DNA of 15,002 bases from Trebonia sp. (lineage in GTDB: Bacteria; Actinomycetota; Actinomycetes; Streptosporangiales; Streptosporangiaceae), in assembly GCA_030043595.1 (NCBI GenBank), contig JASHXJ010000517.1, positions 1 to 15,002 on the forward strand, read 5' to 3'. Positions 1 through 6,877 of the stretch are shown piece by piece (positions within the stretch are counted from its first letter, which is position 1; each line of letters begins with the position of its first letter). Made by a program: the position numbers and the translations under genes. Under the pieces are notes generated by a model. That model saw only the letters and a program-made list of their open reading frames with translations, was not told where the DNA came from and searched no databases.

Positions 1-927
<927 letters not shown>

Positions 928-937
928 GCCGCGCCCG

Positions 938-2014
938 CTACCGCGCCGCGTGCTCCGCGCGGTAGTGGGCCGCCAGGATGTCATCGCCGAAGTCGTTGGC
1001 CGGATTCCGCCACACCGAGTGGATGTGGTCCCCGCCGCCCTGCGTGTTGTCGTGCTCGATGAGCAGGTCTGGCCCCTGGACGCGGTAGTAGTGCCGCTCG
1101 CCGGGCGCCGTGCTGCCCGCCCACGCGAACGCGAGCCGTTCCGCGCCCGCCGCGAGCACCCGGTCCAGCTCCGCGGCGGCCACCTCAGGCGGCAGCCGCC
1201 CGGCGAACCCCGCCACGATGCCGACAAGGGCGTCGAGCTGCCTGGCGTCCAGCTGGGAGCCGGGCACGCCCTTCGGCCCGTCGCGCACGTAGCTCAGGAT
1301 CGCTCGCTCGGAATCGGAGATCGTGTAGCCGGGCTCAGGCTCGAAGACGTGGTCGGGGAGCTCCACGGGGCCGATCCGCGGCAGGATCCGGGTGGCGAAG
1401 TCCGGCGGCGGCCGGTGGTAGATGACCGCCGCCGCCCGCTGCGCGTCCGTCAGCGCCCGCATGAACGCGTACCCGCGCTCCTCGTCGTCCGCGAGCGGCG
1501 CGAGCGTCCCGAAGCCGGCCGGGACGCTGCCGAGCATGCACGGCGTGGGCGAAACGTACCGCCCGGCGGTGACGGTGAAGTTCAGCGACACGTGGTGCCC
1601 GGCGAGCTGCCACCCCCACGGCTGCGCCCCGCCCGGCATCCCGAACACCCGGAAGCAGTACCGCTCCGGGTCGAACAAGTGCGCGATCTGCGGGGCGGCG
1701 GCGAGCATCAGCGCGCGCCGGACGTGCTCCATCGCCATGATCGAGACGACCTTCGCGTAGCCGGGCATGCTCACCGAGGCCACGATGAGCTCGTGCGCGA
1801 GCTTGCGCTGCGGATCGGAAAGCGAGCCGATGGGCAGCCCGTCCCGCACCGGCTCGGGCAGGTACGACCATTCCCGCCGCACCCCGTCACCCTCAAATTC
1901 GTTATCCAGAACGGACCGTTGCGCCTCCCCGAGGCCAGCGCGCAGCGCCAGGGCCGCGGCGGCCATCCGGGCGGCGGTCTCCGGCGCGAGGTACAGTTCG
2001 CCGCTGATCGCCAT
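938..2014 (-). CDS. DUF3500 domain protein, function unknown
   Basis: This 358-residue protein spans essentially one DUF3500 domain. Recognisable family blocks are WGWQLAGHHVSLNFTV in the middle, a TPCMLGSVPAGFGTL stretch after it, and a C-terminal block with YYRVQGPDLLIEHDN followed by GGDHIHSVWRNPANDFGDDIL and a final AxHY. No signal peptide or membrane segment is apparent, so it is probably cytoplasmic. Conserved His-rich blocks (GHH, EHDN, HIHS, HY) look like a possible metal or cofactor site, but that is inference; no function is known to me. The ATG at 2014 has a good Shine-Dalgarno, GGAGG on the minus strand at 2020-2024, five bases away. It is transcribed away from the DedA-like gene across a 71-bp shared intergenic region and converges on citrate synthase. 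A long antisense frame covers it but lacks any recognisable protein. Confidence 0.88.
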   Translation of the reverse strand: MAISGELYLAPETAARMAAAALALRAGLGEAQRSVLDNEFEGDGVRREWSYLPEPVRDGLPIGSLSDPQRKLAHELIVASVSMPGYAKVVSIMAMEHVRRALMLAAAPQIAHLFDPERYCFRVFGMPGGAQPWGWQLAGHHVSLNFTVTAGRYVSPTPCMLGSVPAGFGTLAPLADDEERGYAFMRALTDAQRAAAVIYHRPPPDFATRILPRIGPVELPDHVFEPEPGYTISDSERAILSYVRDGPKGVPGSQLDARQLDALVGIVAGFAGRLPPEVAAAELDRVLAAGAERLAFAWAGSTAPGERHYYRVQGPDLLIEHDNTQGGGDHIHSVWRNPANDFGDDILAAHYRAEHAAR

Positions 2015-2036
2015 CGCAGCCTCCGCCTCGGTTGGT

Positions 2037-2046
2037 TGTGATCACA
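2037..2046. promoter_or_regulatory. Perfect 10-bp palindrome, candidate operator
   Basis: TGTGATCACA reads identically on both strands and lies in the 71-bp region between the divergent DUF3500 and DedA-like genes, four bases upstream of a -35-like TTGTTA for the DedA gene and 23 bp from the DUF3500 start. Position and symmetry suit a dimeric repressor or activator controlling both genes. The half-sites resemble those of CRP or GntR-type regulators, but the CRP spacer is absent and no regulator gene is adjacent, so the binding protein is unknown. Confidence 0.45.
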
Positions 2047-2049
2047 CAG

Positions 2050-2077
2050 TTGTTATCGCACGGGCCGCGCATATAAC
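2050..2077 (+). promoter_or_regulatory. Sigma70-type promoter for the DedA-like gene, leaderless
   Basis: A -35-like TTGTTA (2050-2055) and a -10-like TATAAC (2072-2077) are separated by 16 bp in otherwise GC-rich DNA. The GTG start at 2086 is eight bases past the -10, about where transcription should begin, and there is no Shine-Dalgarno, so the mRNA is probably leaderless. Confidence 0.55.
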
Positions 2078-2085
2078 GTAACGCC

Positions 2086-2808
2086 GTGACCGAGGAGCCG
2101 ACGGCAGCCGCCGCGGAACTGTCGGCTCAGCAGGCCCCGGCACGCGACCCGTGGGACGACCCGCGGCTGCCCTGGACGGGCAGGCCCCGGCGGGTGGACA
2201 TCCTGTGCTGGGCGGGGATCACCCTCAGCGGCATGTACTACCTCGCCCTGCTGCCGTTCCGTGCGGCCCTCGTGGGCACGCACCCGGTGCTGCTTGAGCT
2301 GCTGAACGGCTCGACCGAGGCGATCATCTCCGCTGCCGCGTTCGCCCGCGTGGGGCAGGGCTCGCTCGCGGTCGTCCTGCTCGCCGCCATCCCCGGCCTG
2401 ATGAAGTTCGACCTGATCTACTGGTGGGCGGGCAGGCTCTGGGGCGAGCGGATCATCCTGCTGTTCTCCGGGCGCCGCAAGCACGGCCCGAAGTTCATCG
2501 CCCGGGTGCACCGCTGGGGCCGCTGGTTCACCTGGCCGGCCGTCGTGATCACGCCGTTCCTGCCGCTGCCCAACGCGATCGTGTACGCCGTGGCCGGCTG
2601 GGCGGGGATGAGCTGGGTGACGTTCCTGATCCTCGACGCGATCGGGTCGCTGCTGTGGGCGGGCATGCTAGCCGGTCTCGGATACGCCCTCGGCCACCAC
2701 GCGGTCGTGGTGGCCCAGGCTATCTCACGGTATGGGCTCTATGTCTCAATTGCGCTGGTCGTTCTTGTGGTCGCGGGACAAATGCGGGCCGCGCGGATGC
2801 AACGTTAG
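2086..2808 (+). CDS. DedA/VTT-domain-like integral membrane protein
   Basis: The 240-residue protein has a polar N-terminus (1-36), then hydrophobic segments at about 38-60, 92-105 (short, possibly re-entrant), 150-172, 176-200 and 217-231. The central arrangement, with KFDLIYWWAGRLWGER, then RWGRWFTWPAVVITPFLPLP, then VYAVAGWAGMSW and a W-rich exit helix, matches the VTT (SNARE-associated, DedA) fold. Characterised DedA members are membrane proteins linked to proton-motive-force homeostasis and lipid-carrier or phospholipid transport. Here the usual arginine-bearing motif (F-x-R-F-x-P-x-x-R) reads TPFLPLPN, so the two arginines important in E. coli YqjA/YghB are missing; the substrate or activity may differ. 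The GTG start at 2086 is chosen because it follows a good -10 element and the frame has no better start. It is divergent from the DUF3500 gene. Confidence 0.85.
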   Translation: MTEEPTAAAAELSAQQAPARDPWDDPRLPWTGRPRRVDILCWAGITLSGMYYLALLPFRAALVGTHPVLLELLNGSTEAIISAAAFARVGQGSLAVVLLAAIPGLMKFDLIYWWAGRLWGERIILLFSGRRKHGPKFIARVHRWGRWFTWPAVVITPFLPLPNAIVYAVAGWAGMSWVTFLILDAIGSLLWAGMLAGLGYALGHHAVVVAQAISRYGLYVSIALVVLVVAGQMRAARMQR

Positions 2809-2809
2809 C

Positions 2810-2832
2810 TGCACGTTACGAATGAACGTGCA
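2810..2832. repeat. Perfect inverted repeat between DedA-like gene and ATP-binding protein gene
   Basis: TGCACGTT (2810-2817) and AACGTGCA (2825-2832) form 8-bp arms around a 7-base spacer, starting two bases after the DedA-like stop codon. It has no T-tract, so a classic intrinsic terminator is unlikely; the symmetry also suits a protein-binding operator upstream of the following gene. Confidence 0.4.
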
Positions 2833-2848
2833 TCTGACCTTGCATCTG
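2829..2848 (+). repeat. Tandem direct repeat TGCATCTG, 12-bp period
   Basis: Two exact copies of TGCATCTG lie at 2829-2836 and 2841-2848, immediately before the ATG at 2850 and overlapping the right arm of the inverted repeat. Role unknown; possibly a regulator-binding site or chance in a 41-bp gap. Confidence 0.3.
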
Positions 2849-2849
2849 C

Positions 2850-3470
2850 ATGCCCAACTCGGGCAGGATGTGTGCTGCGCCGATCACCCGGACGACGCTG
2901 GAACCCACCCTCGGGGTCGCCATGAGCGTGAACCAACTAGCACAGCTGCCCACACGGACCAGGATCGACCCTGCTGCTCGCAGGCCGCTTGAGCTGCCCC
3001 CGCGGCTGGACTGCGGGTCGGGGCGCCCCCGGGTGGTGCGGATGCCGGCTGACTGGTGGGACTCCCCGTCCGCGGTCGTCTGCCCGCTCAGCCGCGGGCC
3101 GCAGGCCTCGCGCACCGCGCGCCGCCTGACGAGGAACACGCTGCGGGACTGGGGCCTGCTCTCGCTTGCCGAGGACGCGGAGACCATCGTCGGAGAGTTC
3201 GTCGCGAACGCCGTGACGCACGCGGCCCCGGCCGCCGGTGACCGCAAGCCGGCCGCGGAGCACTTCGGACTGCGGCTGCTGCGCCGCACCGGCGAGGTGA
3301 TCTGCGCGGTGCTCGACCCGAGCGACGCGGCACCCGTGCTGAAGGAGCCCGGCGGAGCCGAGGAGGCGGGCCGCGGCCTGCAGATGGTCGACGCGCTCAG
3401 TGACGTCTGGGGCTGGAGCCCCGTAGCCGGCCGCGGCAAGGCGGTCTGGGCGATCCTGTTCTGTGCGTAA
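2850..3470 (+). CDS. Single-domain ATP-binding protein, RsbW/anti-sigma-factor kinase-like (HATPase_c)
   Basis: The protein carries a GHKL-type ATPase fold as found in RsbW/SpoIIAB-like serine kinases, which are greatly expanded in actinomycetes. The N-box is EFVANAVTHA (E116, N120, H124), followed by VLDPSD (D156) as the first glycine-box equivalent and GRGLQMVDALSD (G174-L177) as the second. The front part, PADWWDSPSAVVCPLSRGPQASRTARRLTRNTL, is the usual helix region preceding the N-box in this group. No sigma factor or anti-anti-sigma gene is adjacent, so the partner is unknown. The start is uncertain: 2850 is the first in-frame ATG after a stop, and codons 2850-2921 already show coding-like third-position G/C, but neither 2850 nor the alternative ATG at 2922 (MSVNQLAQ) has a Shine-Dalgarno. 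Confidence 0.85.
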   Translation: MPNSGRMCAAPITRTTLEPTLGVAMSVNQLAQLPTRTRIDPAARRPLELPPRLDCGSGRPRVVRMPADWWDSPSAVVCPLSRGPQASRTARRLTRNTLRDWGLLSLAEDAETIVGEFVANAVTHAAPAAGDRKPAAEHFGLRLLRRTGEVICAVLDPSDAAPVLKEPGGAEEAGRGLQMVDALSDVWGWSPVAGRGKAVWAILFCA

Positions 3471-3515
3471 CCGCCTGAGCCGGCGCGCGGAGGGGGGTGA
3501 CGGGTCAGGCGGTTA
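3468..3515 (+). terminator. Long hairpin, probable terminator
   Basis: An 11-bp perfect inverted repeat, TAACCGCCTGA (3468-3478) and TCAGGCGGTTA (3505-3515), begins at the stop codon of the ATP-binding protein gene and encloses a 26-base GC-rich loop. There is no T-run, as is common in actinomycete terminators. Confidence 0.6.
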
Positions 3516-3554
3516 ATCCCCAGCTACCGGGCGGCGGTCGCGGCGGCGCTGCTA

Positions 3555-3582
3555 CGCTCGCAGGACCGGTGCGGAGCGAGCG
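3555..3582 (+). promoter_or_regulatory. 5' hairpin directly before the Shine-Dalgarno of the small protein gene
   Basis: CGCTCGC (3555-3561) and GCGAGCG (3576-3582) pair perfectly around a 14-base loop. The right arm ends on the first G of the GGGAGG ribosome-binding site (3582-3587) of the gene at 3597. It could modulate translation; a weak TACGCT -10-like hexamer lies at 3553-3558. Confidence 0.3.
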
Positions 3583-3596
3583 GGAGGCGTAGCGGG

Positions 3597-3803
3597 ATGC
3601 CCTGGACCTGGCGGTACGAGAAGGCAGACGGCGAGGTCGTCAGCCTTGGGCTGCAGGACGCGATCTTCGCCAGCCAGGGCGACGCGGAGAGCTGGCTGGG
3701 CGAGAACTGGCGAGCCCTGCTCGAGTCCGGCGTTGACCAGGTGACGCTGCTCGACGACGACCGCAAGGAATACGGCCCGATGAGCCTGCACCCGGAGAAC
3801 TGA
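3597..3803 (+). CDS. Conserved small protein, 68 residues, function unknown
   Basis: A compact, acidic 68-residue protein starting MPWTWRYEKADGEVV, with QGDAESWLGENWRALLESG in the middle and a closing YGPMSLHPEN. This pattern (W-T-W-R-x-E-K-A-D-G, then Q-G-D-A-E-S-W, ending Y-G-P-M-S-L) recurs in small actinobacterial hypothetical proteins as I recall them, but no function or named domain is known to me. There is no signal peptide or membrane segment. A clear GGGAGG ribosome-binding site (3582-3587) precedes the ATG by nine bases. It stands alone between a terminator hairpin and a convergent DUF3043 gene, so it is probably monocistronic. It is not a shadow frame: the start, ribosome-binding site and codon bias agree. 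Confidence 0.82.
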   Translation: MPWTWRYEKADGEVVSLGLQDAIFASQGDAESWLGENWRALLESGVDQVTLLDDDRKEYGPMSLHPEN

Positions 3804-3835
3804 CCGCTGCCGCGCGCCGGGCACGTCGCCAGCGG
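3804..3835. terminator. Weak hairpin between convergent genes
   Basis: CCGCTG (3804-3809) and CAGCGG (3830-3835) form 6-bp arms right after the stop codon of the small protein gene and 8 bp from the stop of the DUF3043 gene. It could act as a bidirectional terminator; the stem is short and no T-tract follows. Confidence 0.3.
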
Positions 3836-3842
3836 CACCTTG

Positions 3843-4490
3843 CTAGAACGTGTCGCCGGGCTTGAGCCGCGGCGCGGGCACGCGGAACCGGCGGATCTGC
3901 AGCGCGCGCATCACCGCGTAGGTCGTCATGCCGCGCGTGGACTCGTTCGGGAATCGCTGGGCGGCCAGCTTGTGCAGCGCGCGGCGGATCAGGAAGGCGT
4001 CCACGGCGACGACCGCGATCAGCACGAGCACGAACGGCGAGACGTAGTCGTTCAGCACCTTATTGCGCGAGAGCAGCGCGACCAGCAGGACGAGCAGCAC
4101 GTACATGTAGAACTCGCTCGGCCGCCGGTGCGAGTCCACGTAGTCCCGGGCCAGCTTGCGGACGGGCCCGCGGTCGCGCGGGCCAAGCGCCCACTCCTCG
4201 CCGCGCCGCATGGCGGCCATCCGCTTGTCGCGGTCGGACCTGGCCCGTGTCTTCTCCTCCGGCGTGGCCTTGCGCTTGGGGTCGGCGCCGGTGCTCGGGC
4301 CGCGCCCGCTCGTGGTGGAGCCGGTGATGGACTGGTACCTGGTGCGCTCGGCCTCACTGCGCTTGGGCGTGGGCCGGCCCTTGCCCGTCTCGGCGGGCGG
4401 CTTGCTCTTGGCCGGGGCTTCCGGGCTCTGCACGGCCTCGGAACCCTTGGCCTTGCCGTCCGTCGCCCCGGCGCTGCTGCGTCGGAACAC
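3843..4490 (-). CDS. DUF3043 family membrane protein
   Basis: The 215-residue protein begins FRRSSAG after a GTG, as DUF3043 proteins of actinomycetes often do. Residues 1-100 are a long, charged, probably disordered cytoplasmic tail rich in Lys, Glu, Pro and Ser. The DUF3043 signature follows: RGPVRKLARDYVDSHRR (108-123), then two transmembrane helices at about 125-141 and 149-167, and a basic C-terminal region. Function is unknown. The GTG at 4490 is used because an in-frame TAA lies four codons upstream; the strong GAGGAGG ribosome-binding motif lies about 15 bases before that GTG, longer than normal. The gene is divergent from pspA across 170 bp, and this neighbour relation hints at an envelope-related role, which is inference only. 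Confidence 0.88.
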   Translation of the reverse strand: MFRRSSAGATDGKAKGSEAVQSPEAPAKSKPPAETGKGRPTPKRSEAERTRYQSITGSTTSGRGPSTGADPKRKATPEEKTRARSDRDKRMAAMRRGEEWALGPRDRGPVRKLARDYVDSHRRPSEFYMYVLLVLLVALLSRNKVLNDYVSPFVLVLIAVVAVDAFLIRRALHKLAAQRFPNESTRGMTTYAVMRALQIRRFRVPAPRLKPGDTF

Positions 4491-4541
4491 GGAGATAGCT
4501 TAAAACCTCCTCAGGGTGATCGTGGACGGGGTAGATAAGTG

Positions 4542-4559
4542 GCTACCACGCGCGGTAGC
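4542..4559. promoter_or_regulatory. Inverted repeat in the DUF3043-pspA divergent region
   Basis: GCTACC (4542-4547) and GGTAGC (4554-4559) form a perfect dyad around ACGCGC. It lies about 100 bp upstream of pspA and 52 bp upstream of the DUF3043 start, inside a 170-bp region with no convincing -35/-10 pair (a TAGATA hexamer is at 4532-4537). Candidate operator for either gene. Confidence 0.3.
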
Positions 4560-4660
4560 GCGTAGGGTTGATGGCGATGAGCAGGCGGCAAACGCTGCCG
4601 CTTGGCGGCGCGGTGCCGCCCGGGGTAGCGCACAGCTGAACGAAGGGGACGGCCGCGTCT

Positions 4661-5464
4661 ATGAGCGTGATGAAGCGAGTCTCGCTGATATTCCGGGCCA
4701 AGGCCAACAAGGCGCTGGACCGGATGGAAGACCCTCGCGAGACCCTGGACTATTCATACCAGCAGCAGGTCGAGATGCTGACCCGGGTCCGGCGCGGCGT
4801 CGCGGACGTGGCCACATCGCGCAAGCGCGTGGAGCTGCAGATGAACTCGCTGCAGAAGGAGGTCACGCGCCGGGAGAACCAGGCGCGCGACGCGCTCGGC
4901 AAGGGCCGCGAGGACCTGGCGCGGGCGGCGCTGCAGAACAAGGCCAGCCTGCAGGGGCAGCTCAACGACCTGCAGGGGCAGTATGCCCAGCTGCAGGAGC
5001 AGGAAGAGAAGCTGACGCTCGCCTCGCAGCGGCTGCAGGCCAAGGTGGACGCCTTCCGCACGAAGAAGGAGACCATCAAGGCCACATACACGGCCGCCGA
5101 GGCGCAGACCCGCATCAATGAGGCGTTTTCCGGGATTTCCGAGGAAATGGGCGATGTCGGCCTGGCGATCCAGCGCGCCGAGGACAAGACGGCGCAGATG
5201 CAGGCGCGGGCCGGCGCGATCGACGAGCTGCTCGCCTCCGGGGCGCTCGAAGACCACGTGGGCGGTACGCAGGACTACATCCAGACAGAGCTTGACCGGC
5301 TCGGCGCCGGGTCCGACATCGAGGCCGAGCTGGCCCAGATGAAGGGCGAGCTGACGGGCGGCGCGCCGCGGCAGATCGAGGCCAGCGCCAACGGGGGCTC
5401 AGCCGCCGCGGACGCCGCGGAACCGCAGGCGGCCGAGCAGCCCCAGGCGGGTGACGGGTCGTGA
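4661..5464 (+). CDS. pspA: PspA/IM30 family envelope-stress protein
   Basis: PspA proteins are peripheral membrane proteins of the ESCRT-III-like superfamily that assemble on damaged cytoplasmic membrane and limit proton leakage. This 267-residue member has the typical amphipathic N-terminus (MSVMKRVSLIFRAKANKALD), the EDPRETLDYSYQQQ helix, and then an almost unbroken coiled coil to about residue 225 rich in Gln, Glu, Lys and Arg. The last ~35 residues are an Ala/Pro/Glu-rich, probably disordered tail. The start at 4661 follows GAAGGGGA by a slightly long spacer; the ATG at 4670 is an alternative. Its stop overlaps the GTG of pspAA by four bases (GTGA), implying translational coupling. Confidence 0.95.
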   Translation: MSVMKRVSLIFRAKANKALDRMEDPRETLDYSYQQQVEMLTRVRRGVADVATSRKRVELQMNSLQKEVTRRENQARDALGKGREDLARAALQNKASLQGQLNDLQGQYAQLQEQEEKLTLASQRLQAKVDAFRTKKETIKATYTAAEAQTRINEAFSGISEEMGDVGLAIQRAEDKTAQMQARAGAIDELLASGALEDHVGGTQDYIQTELDRLGAGSDIEAELAQMKGELTGGAPRQIEASANGGSAAADAAEPQAAEQPQAGDGS

Positions 5465-5754
5465 TAGCCCGGATTCTGGGCGAAGGCCAGTTCCGGCTCG
5501 ATGACGACGCGGCGGCGAGGCTGACCGCGCTCGACGCGGACCTGGACGCGGCCGTCGAAGCCGGCGACGAGCCGGCGTTCACGGCGGCGCTCGGCGCGTC
5601 GGTGCGCCTCGTGCGCGAATCCGGCGCACGAGTACCCGACGACACGTTCGTGACGGCGGACCTGATCCTGCCGTTCTCCGATGCCACGATCGCCGAGGTG
5701 CGCCAGCTTCTCGCCGACGGCAAGATCCCGGGCGACTCGGTCGGGTCGCCGTAA
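5461..5754 (+). CDS. pspAA: PspA-associated protein PspAA
   Basis: A 97-residue protein beginning MIARILGEGQFRLDDDAAARLTAL and ending with LPFSDATIAEVRQLLADGKIPG. This is the PspAA family, a small domain found beside actinobacterial PspA and thought to act as its partner; the biochemical role is not established. The GTG start at 5461 overlaps the pspA stop by four bases. No membrane segment or signal peptide is visible. A 157-bp gap separates it from htpX, so htpX may also have its own promoter. Confidence 0.88.
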   Translation: MIARILGEGQFRLDDDAAARLTALDADLDAAVEAGDEPAFTAALGASVRLVRESGARVPDDTFVTADLILPFSDATIAEVRQLLADGKIPGDSVGSP

Positions 5755-5809
5755 GGGTGCCTGGTTCGCCGAGAGCTAAACGGCCGCCTGCCTGTTCGGG
5801 TCCCTTTGC

Positions 5810-5836
5810 GGAAGCCTTCAGCCTGCGTTCGACGTT
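5810..5836 (+). promoter_or_regulatory. Near-match to SigR/SigH-type promoter upstream of htpX
   Basis: GGAAG (5810-5814) is followed after 19 bases by GTT (5834-5836, preceded by C). The actinobacterial thiol-stress sigma factor recognises GGAAT-N18-GTT with some spacing tolerance. The predicted RNA start would be about 70 bases before the htpX ATG. The match differs at the fifth base and by one base in spacing, so it is weaker than the site before erpA. Confidence 0.3.
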
Positions 5837-5911
5837 ATCTGGGTAGATTTGCTTGTGGAGCCAGGGACGCGACAAACCGGACGCGGAGCCTGGCGCGATC
5901 GGAGGTGCCAA

Positions 5912-6877
5912 ATGGCGCGTACGAGGTATGCGCCTGACCGGGGACTGACCGTCCGGATGACGGCGACGATGTTCCTCCTCGGGCTGGTGTTCGTCGCGTT
6001 CGTTGCCCTTATCATCGGCATCCTGGCCGCGGTCCATGCCTCGGGTGCCGCGATCGTGCTCATCGCCCTGATCTTCGGCGGCGGCAGCGCGATCATCTCC
6101 CTCTTCTACTCAGACAAGATCGCGCTGGCCGCGGCCGGCGCCCGGGAGGTCACCCCGCAGCAGGCGCCGGAACTCCACGGGATCGTGGACCGGCTGTGCG
6201 CGCTCGCGAACATGGACAAGCCGCGAGTGGCGATCGCGCCAACCCGCATGCCCAACGCGTTCGCGACCGGTCGGAACAGCAAGAACTCGGTGCTGTGCGT
6301 CACCGAGGGACTGCTGGGCCTCGGGCTGACCAGCGAGGAGCTCGAAGGCGTGCTCGCCCACGAGCTGTCGCACGTGGCGCACAAGGACGTCCAGGTGATG
6401 ACGATCGCGTCGCTGCTCGGCATCGTCGCGGGCCTGCTCGTGCGCTTCGCGTTCTACTCCGAGCTGTTCGGCGGCGGCCGCCGCAGCAACAACCAGAGCG
6501 CCCTGCCGGTCATCTTGGTGATCATGCTGGTGTCGGCCGTGGTGTACGCGATCAGCTTCCTGCTGATCCGGATGCTGTCCCGGTACCGTGAGCTGTCCGC
6601 GGACCGCAGCGGCGCGCTGCTGACCGGCCAGCCGAGCGCGCTGGCGAGCGCGCTGCAGAAGGTCAGCGGCTCGATGAACCGGATCCCGACCCAGGACCTG
6701 CGCGCCGCCGAGCCGCTGAACGCGTTCTACTTCGCGCCCGCGATGAAGCTCAGCGTTGGCGGCGGCAACGGCGGGACGAGCCTCGCCCAGATCTTCTCGA
6801 CGCACCCGAGCCTGGAGCGCCGGCTGGCCGAGCTCGCGAAGATCCAGAAGCAGCTAGGCCAGGTGAGCCCCCGCTAA
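5912..6877 (+). CDS. htpX: HtpX-like M48 family membrane zinc metalloprotease
   Basis: HtpX is a membrane-embedded zinc protease that cleaves damaged or misfolded membrane proteins. Of the 321 residues, helices lie at about 20-41, 46-65, 160-182 and 197-219. The zinc motif HELSH is at 150-154 and the third zinc ligand is E227 in RELSADRSG, all on the cytoplasmic side by family topology. The C-terminus carries the conserved STHPSLERRLAEL block. The ATG at 5912 is chosen because GGAGG (5901-5905) lies six bases upstream and the protein then starts with the usual MARTRYAPDRGLTVRM; a longer in-frame ATG at 5849 adds residues without family resemblance. Its TAA overlaps the ATG of pspAB by one base. 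Confidence 0.95.
   Translation: MARTRYAPDRGLTVRMTATMFLLGLVFVAFVALIIGILAAVHASGAAIVLIALIFGGGSAIISLFYSDKIALAAAGAREVTPQQAPELHGIVDRLCALANMDKPRVAIAPTRMPNAFATGRNSKNSVLCVTEGLLGLGLTSEELEGVLAHELSHVAHKDVQVMTIASLLGIVAGLLVRFAFYSELFGGGRRSNNQSALPVILVIMLVSAVVYAISFLLIRMLSRYRELSADRSGALLTGQPSALASALQKVSGSMNRIPTQDLRAAEPLNAFYFAPAMKLSVGGGNGGTSLAQIFSTHPSLERRLAELAKIQKQLGQVSPR

Noticed and set aside
950..2041. 363-codon open frame on the plus strand antisense to the DUF3500 gene
   Set aside because: Arg/Pro/Val-rich composition typical of GC-rich antisense frames, no domain pattern, and the opposite strand encodes a recognisable DUF3500 protein.
3840..4538. 232-codon plus-strand open frame across the DUF3043 gene
   Set aside because: Low-complexity Gly/Ala/Arg sequence; the minus strand frame matches DUF3043 with two membrane helices.
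5849..5911. N-terminal extension of HtpX from the ATG at 5849
   Set aside because: The extra 21 residues are not family-like, and GGAGG is placed correctly for the ATG at 5912.
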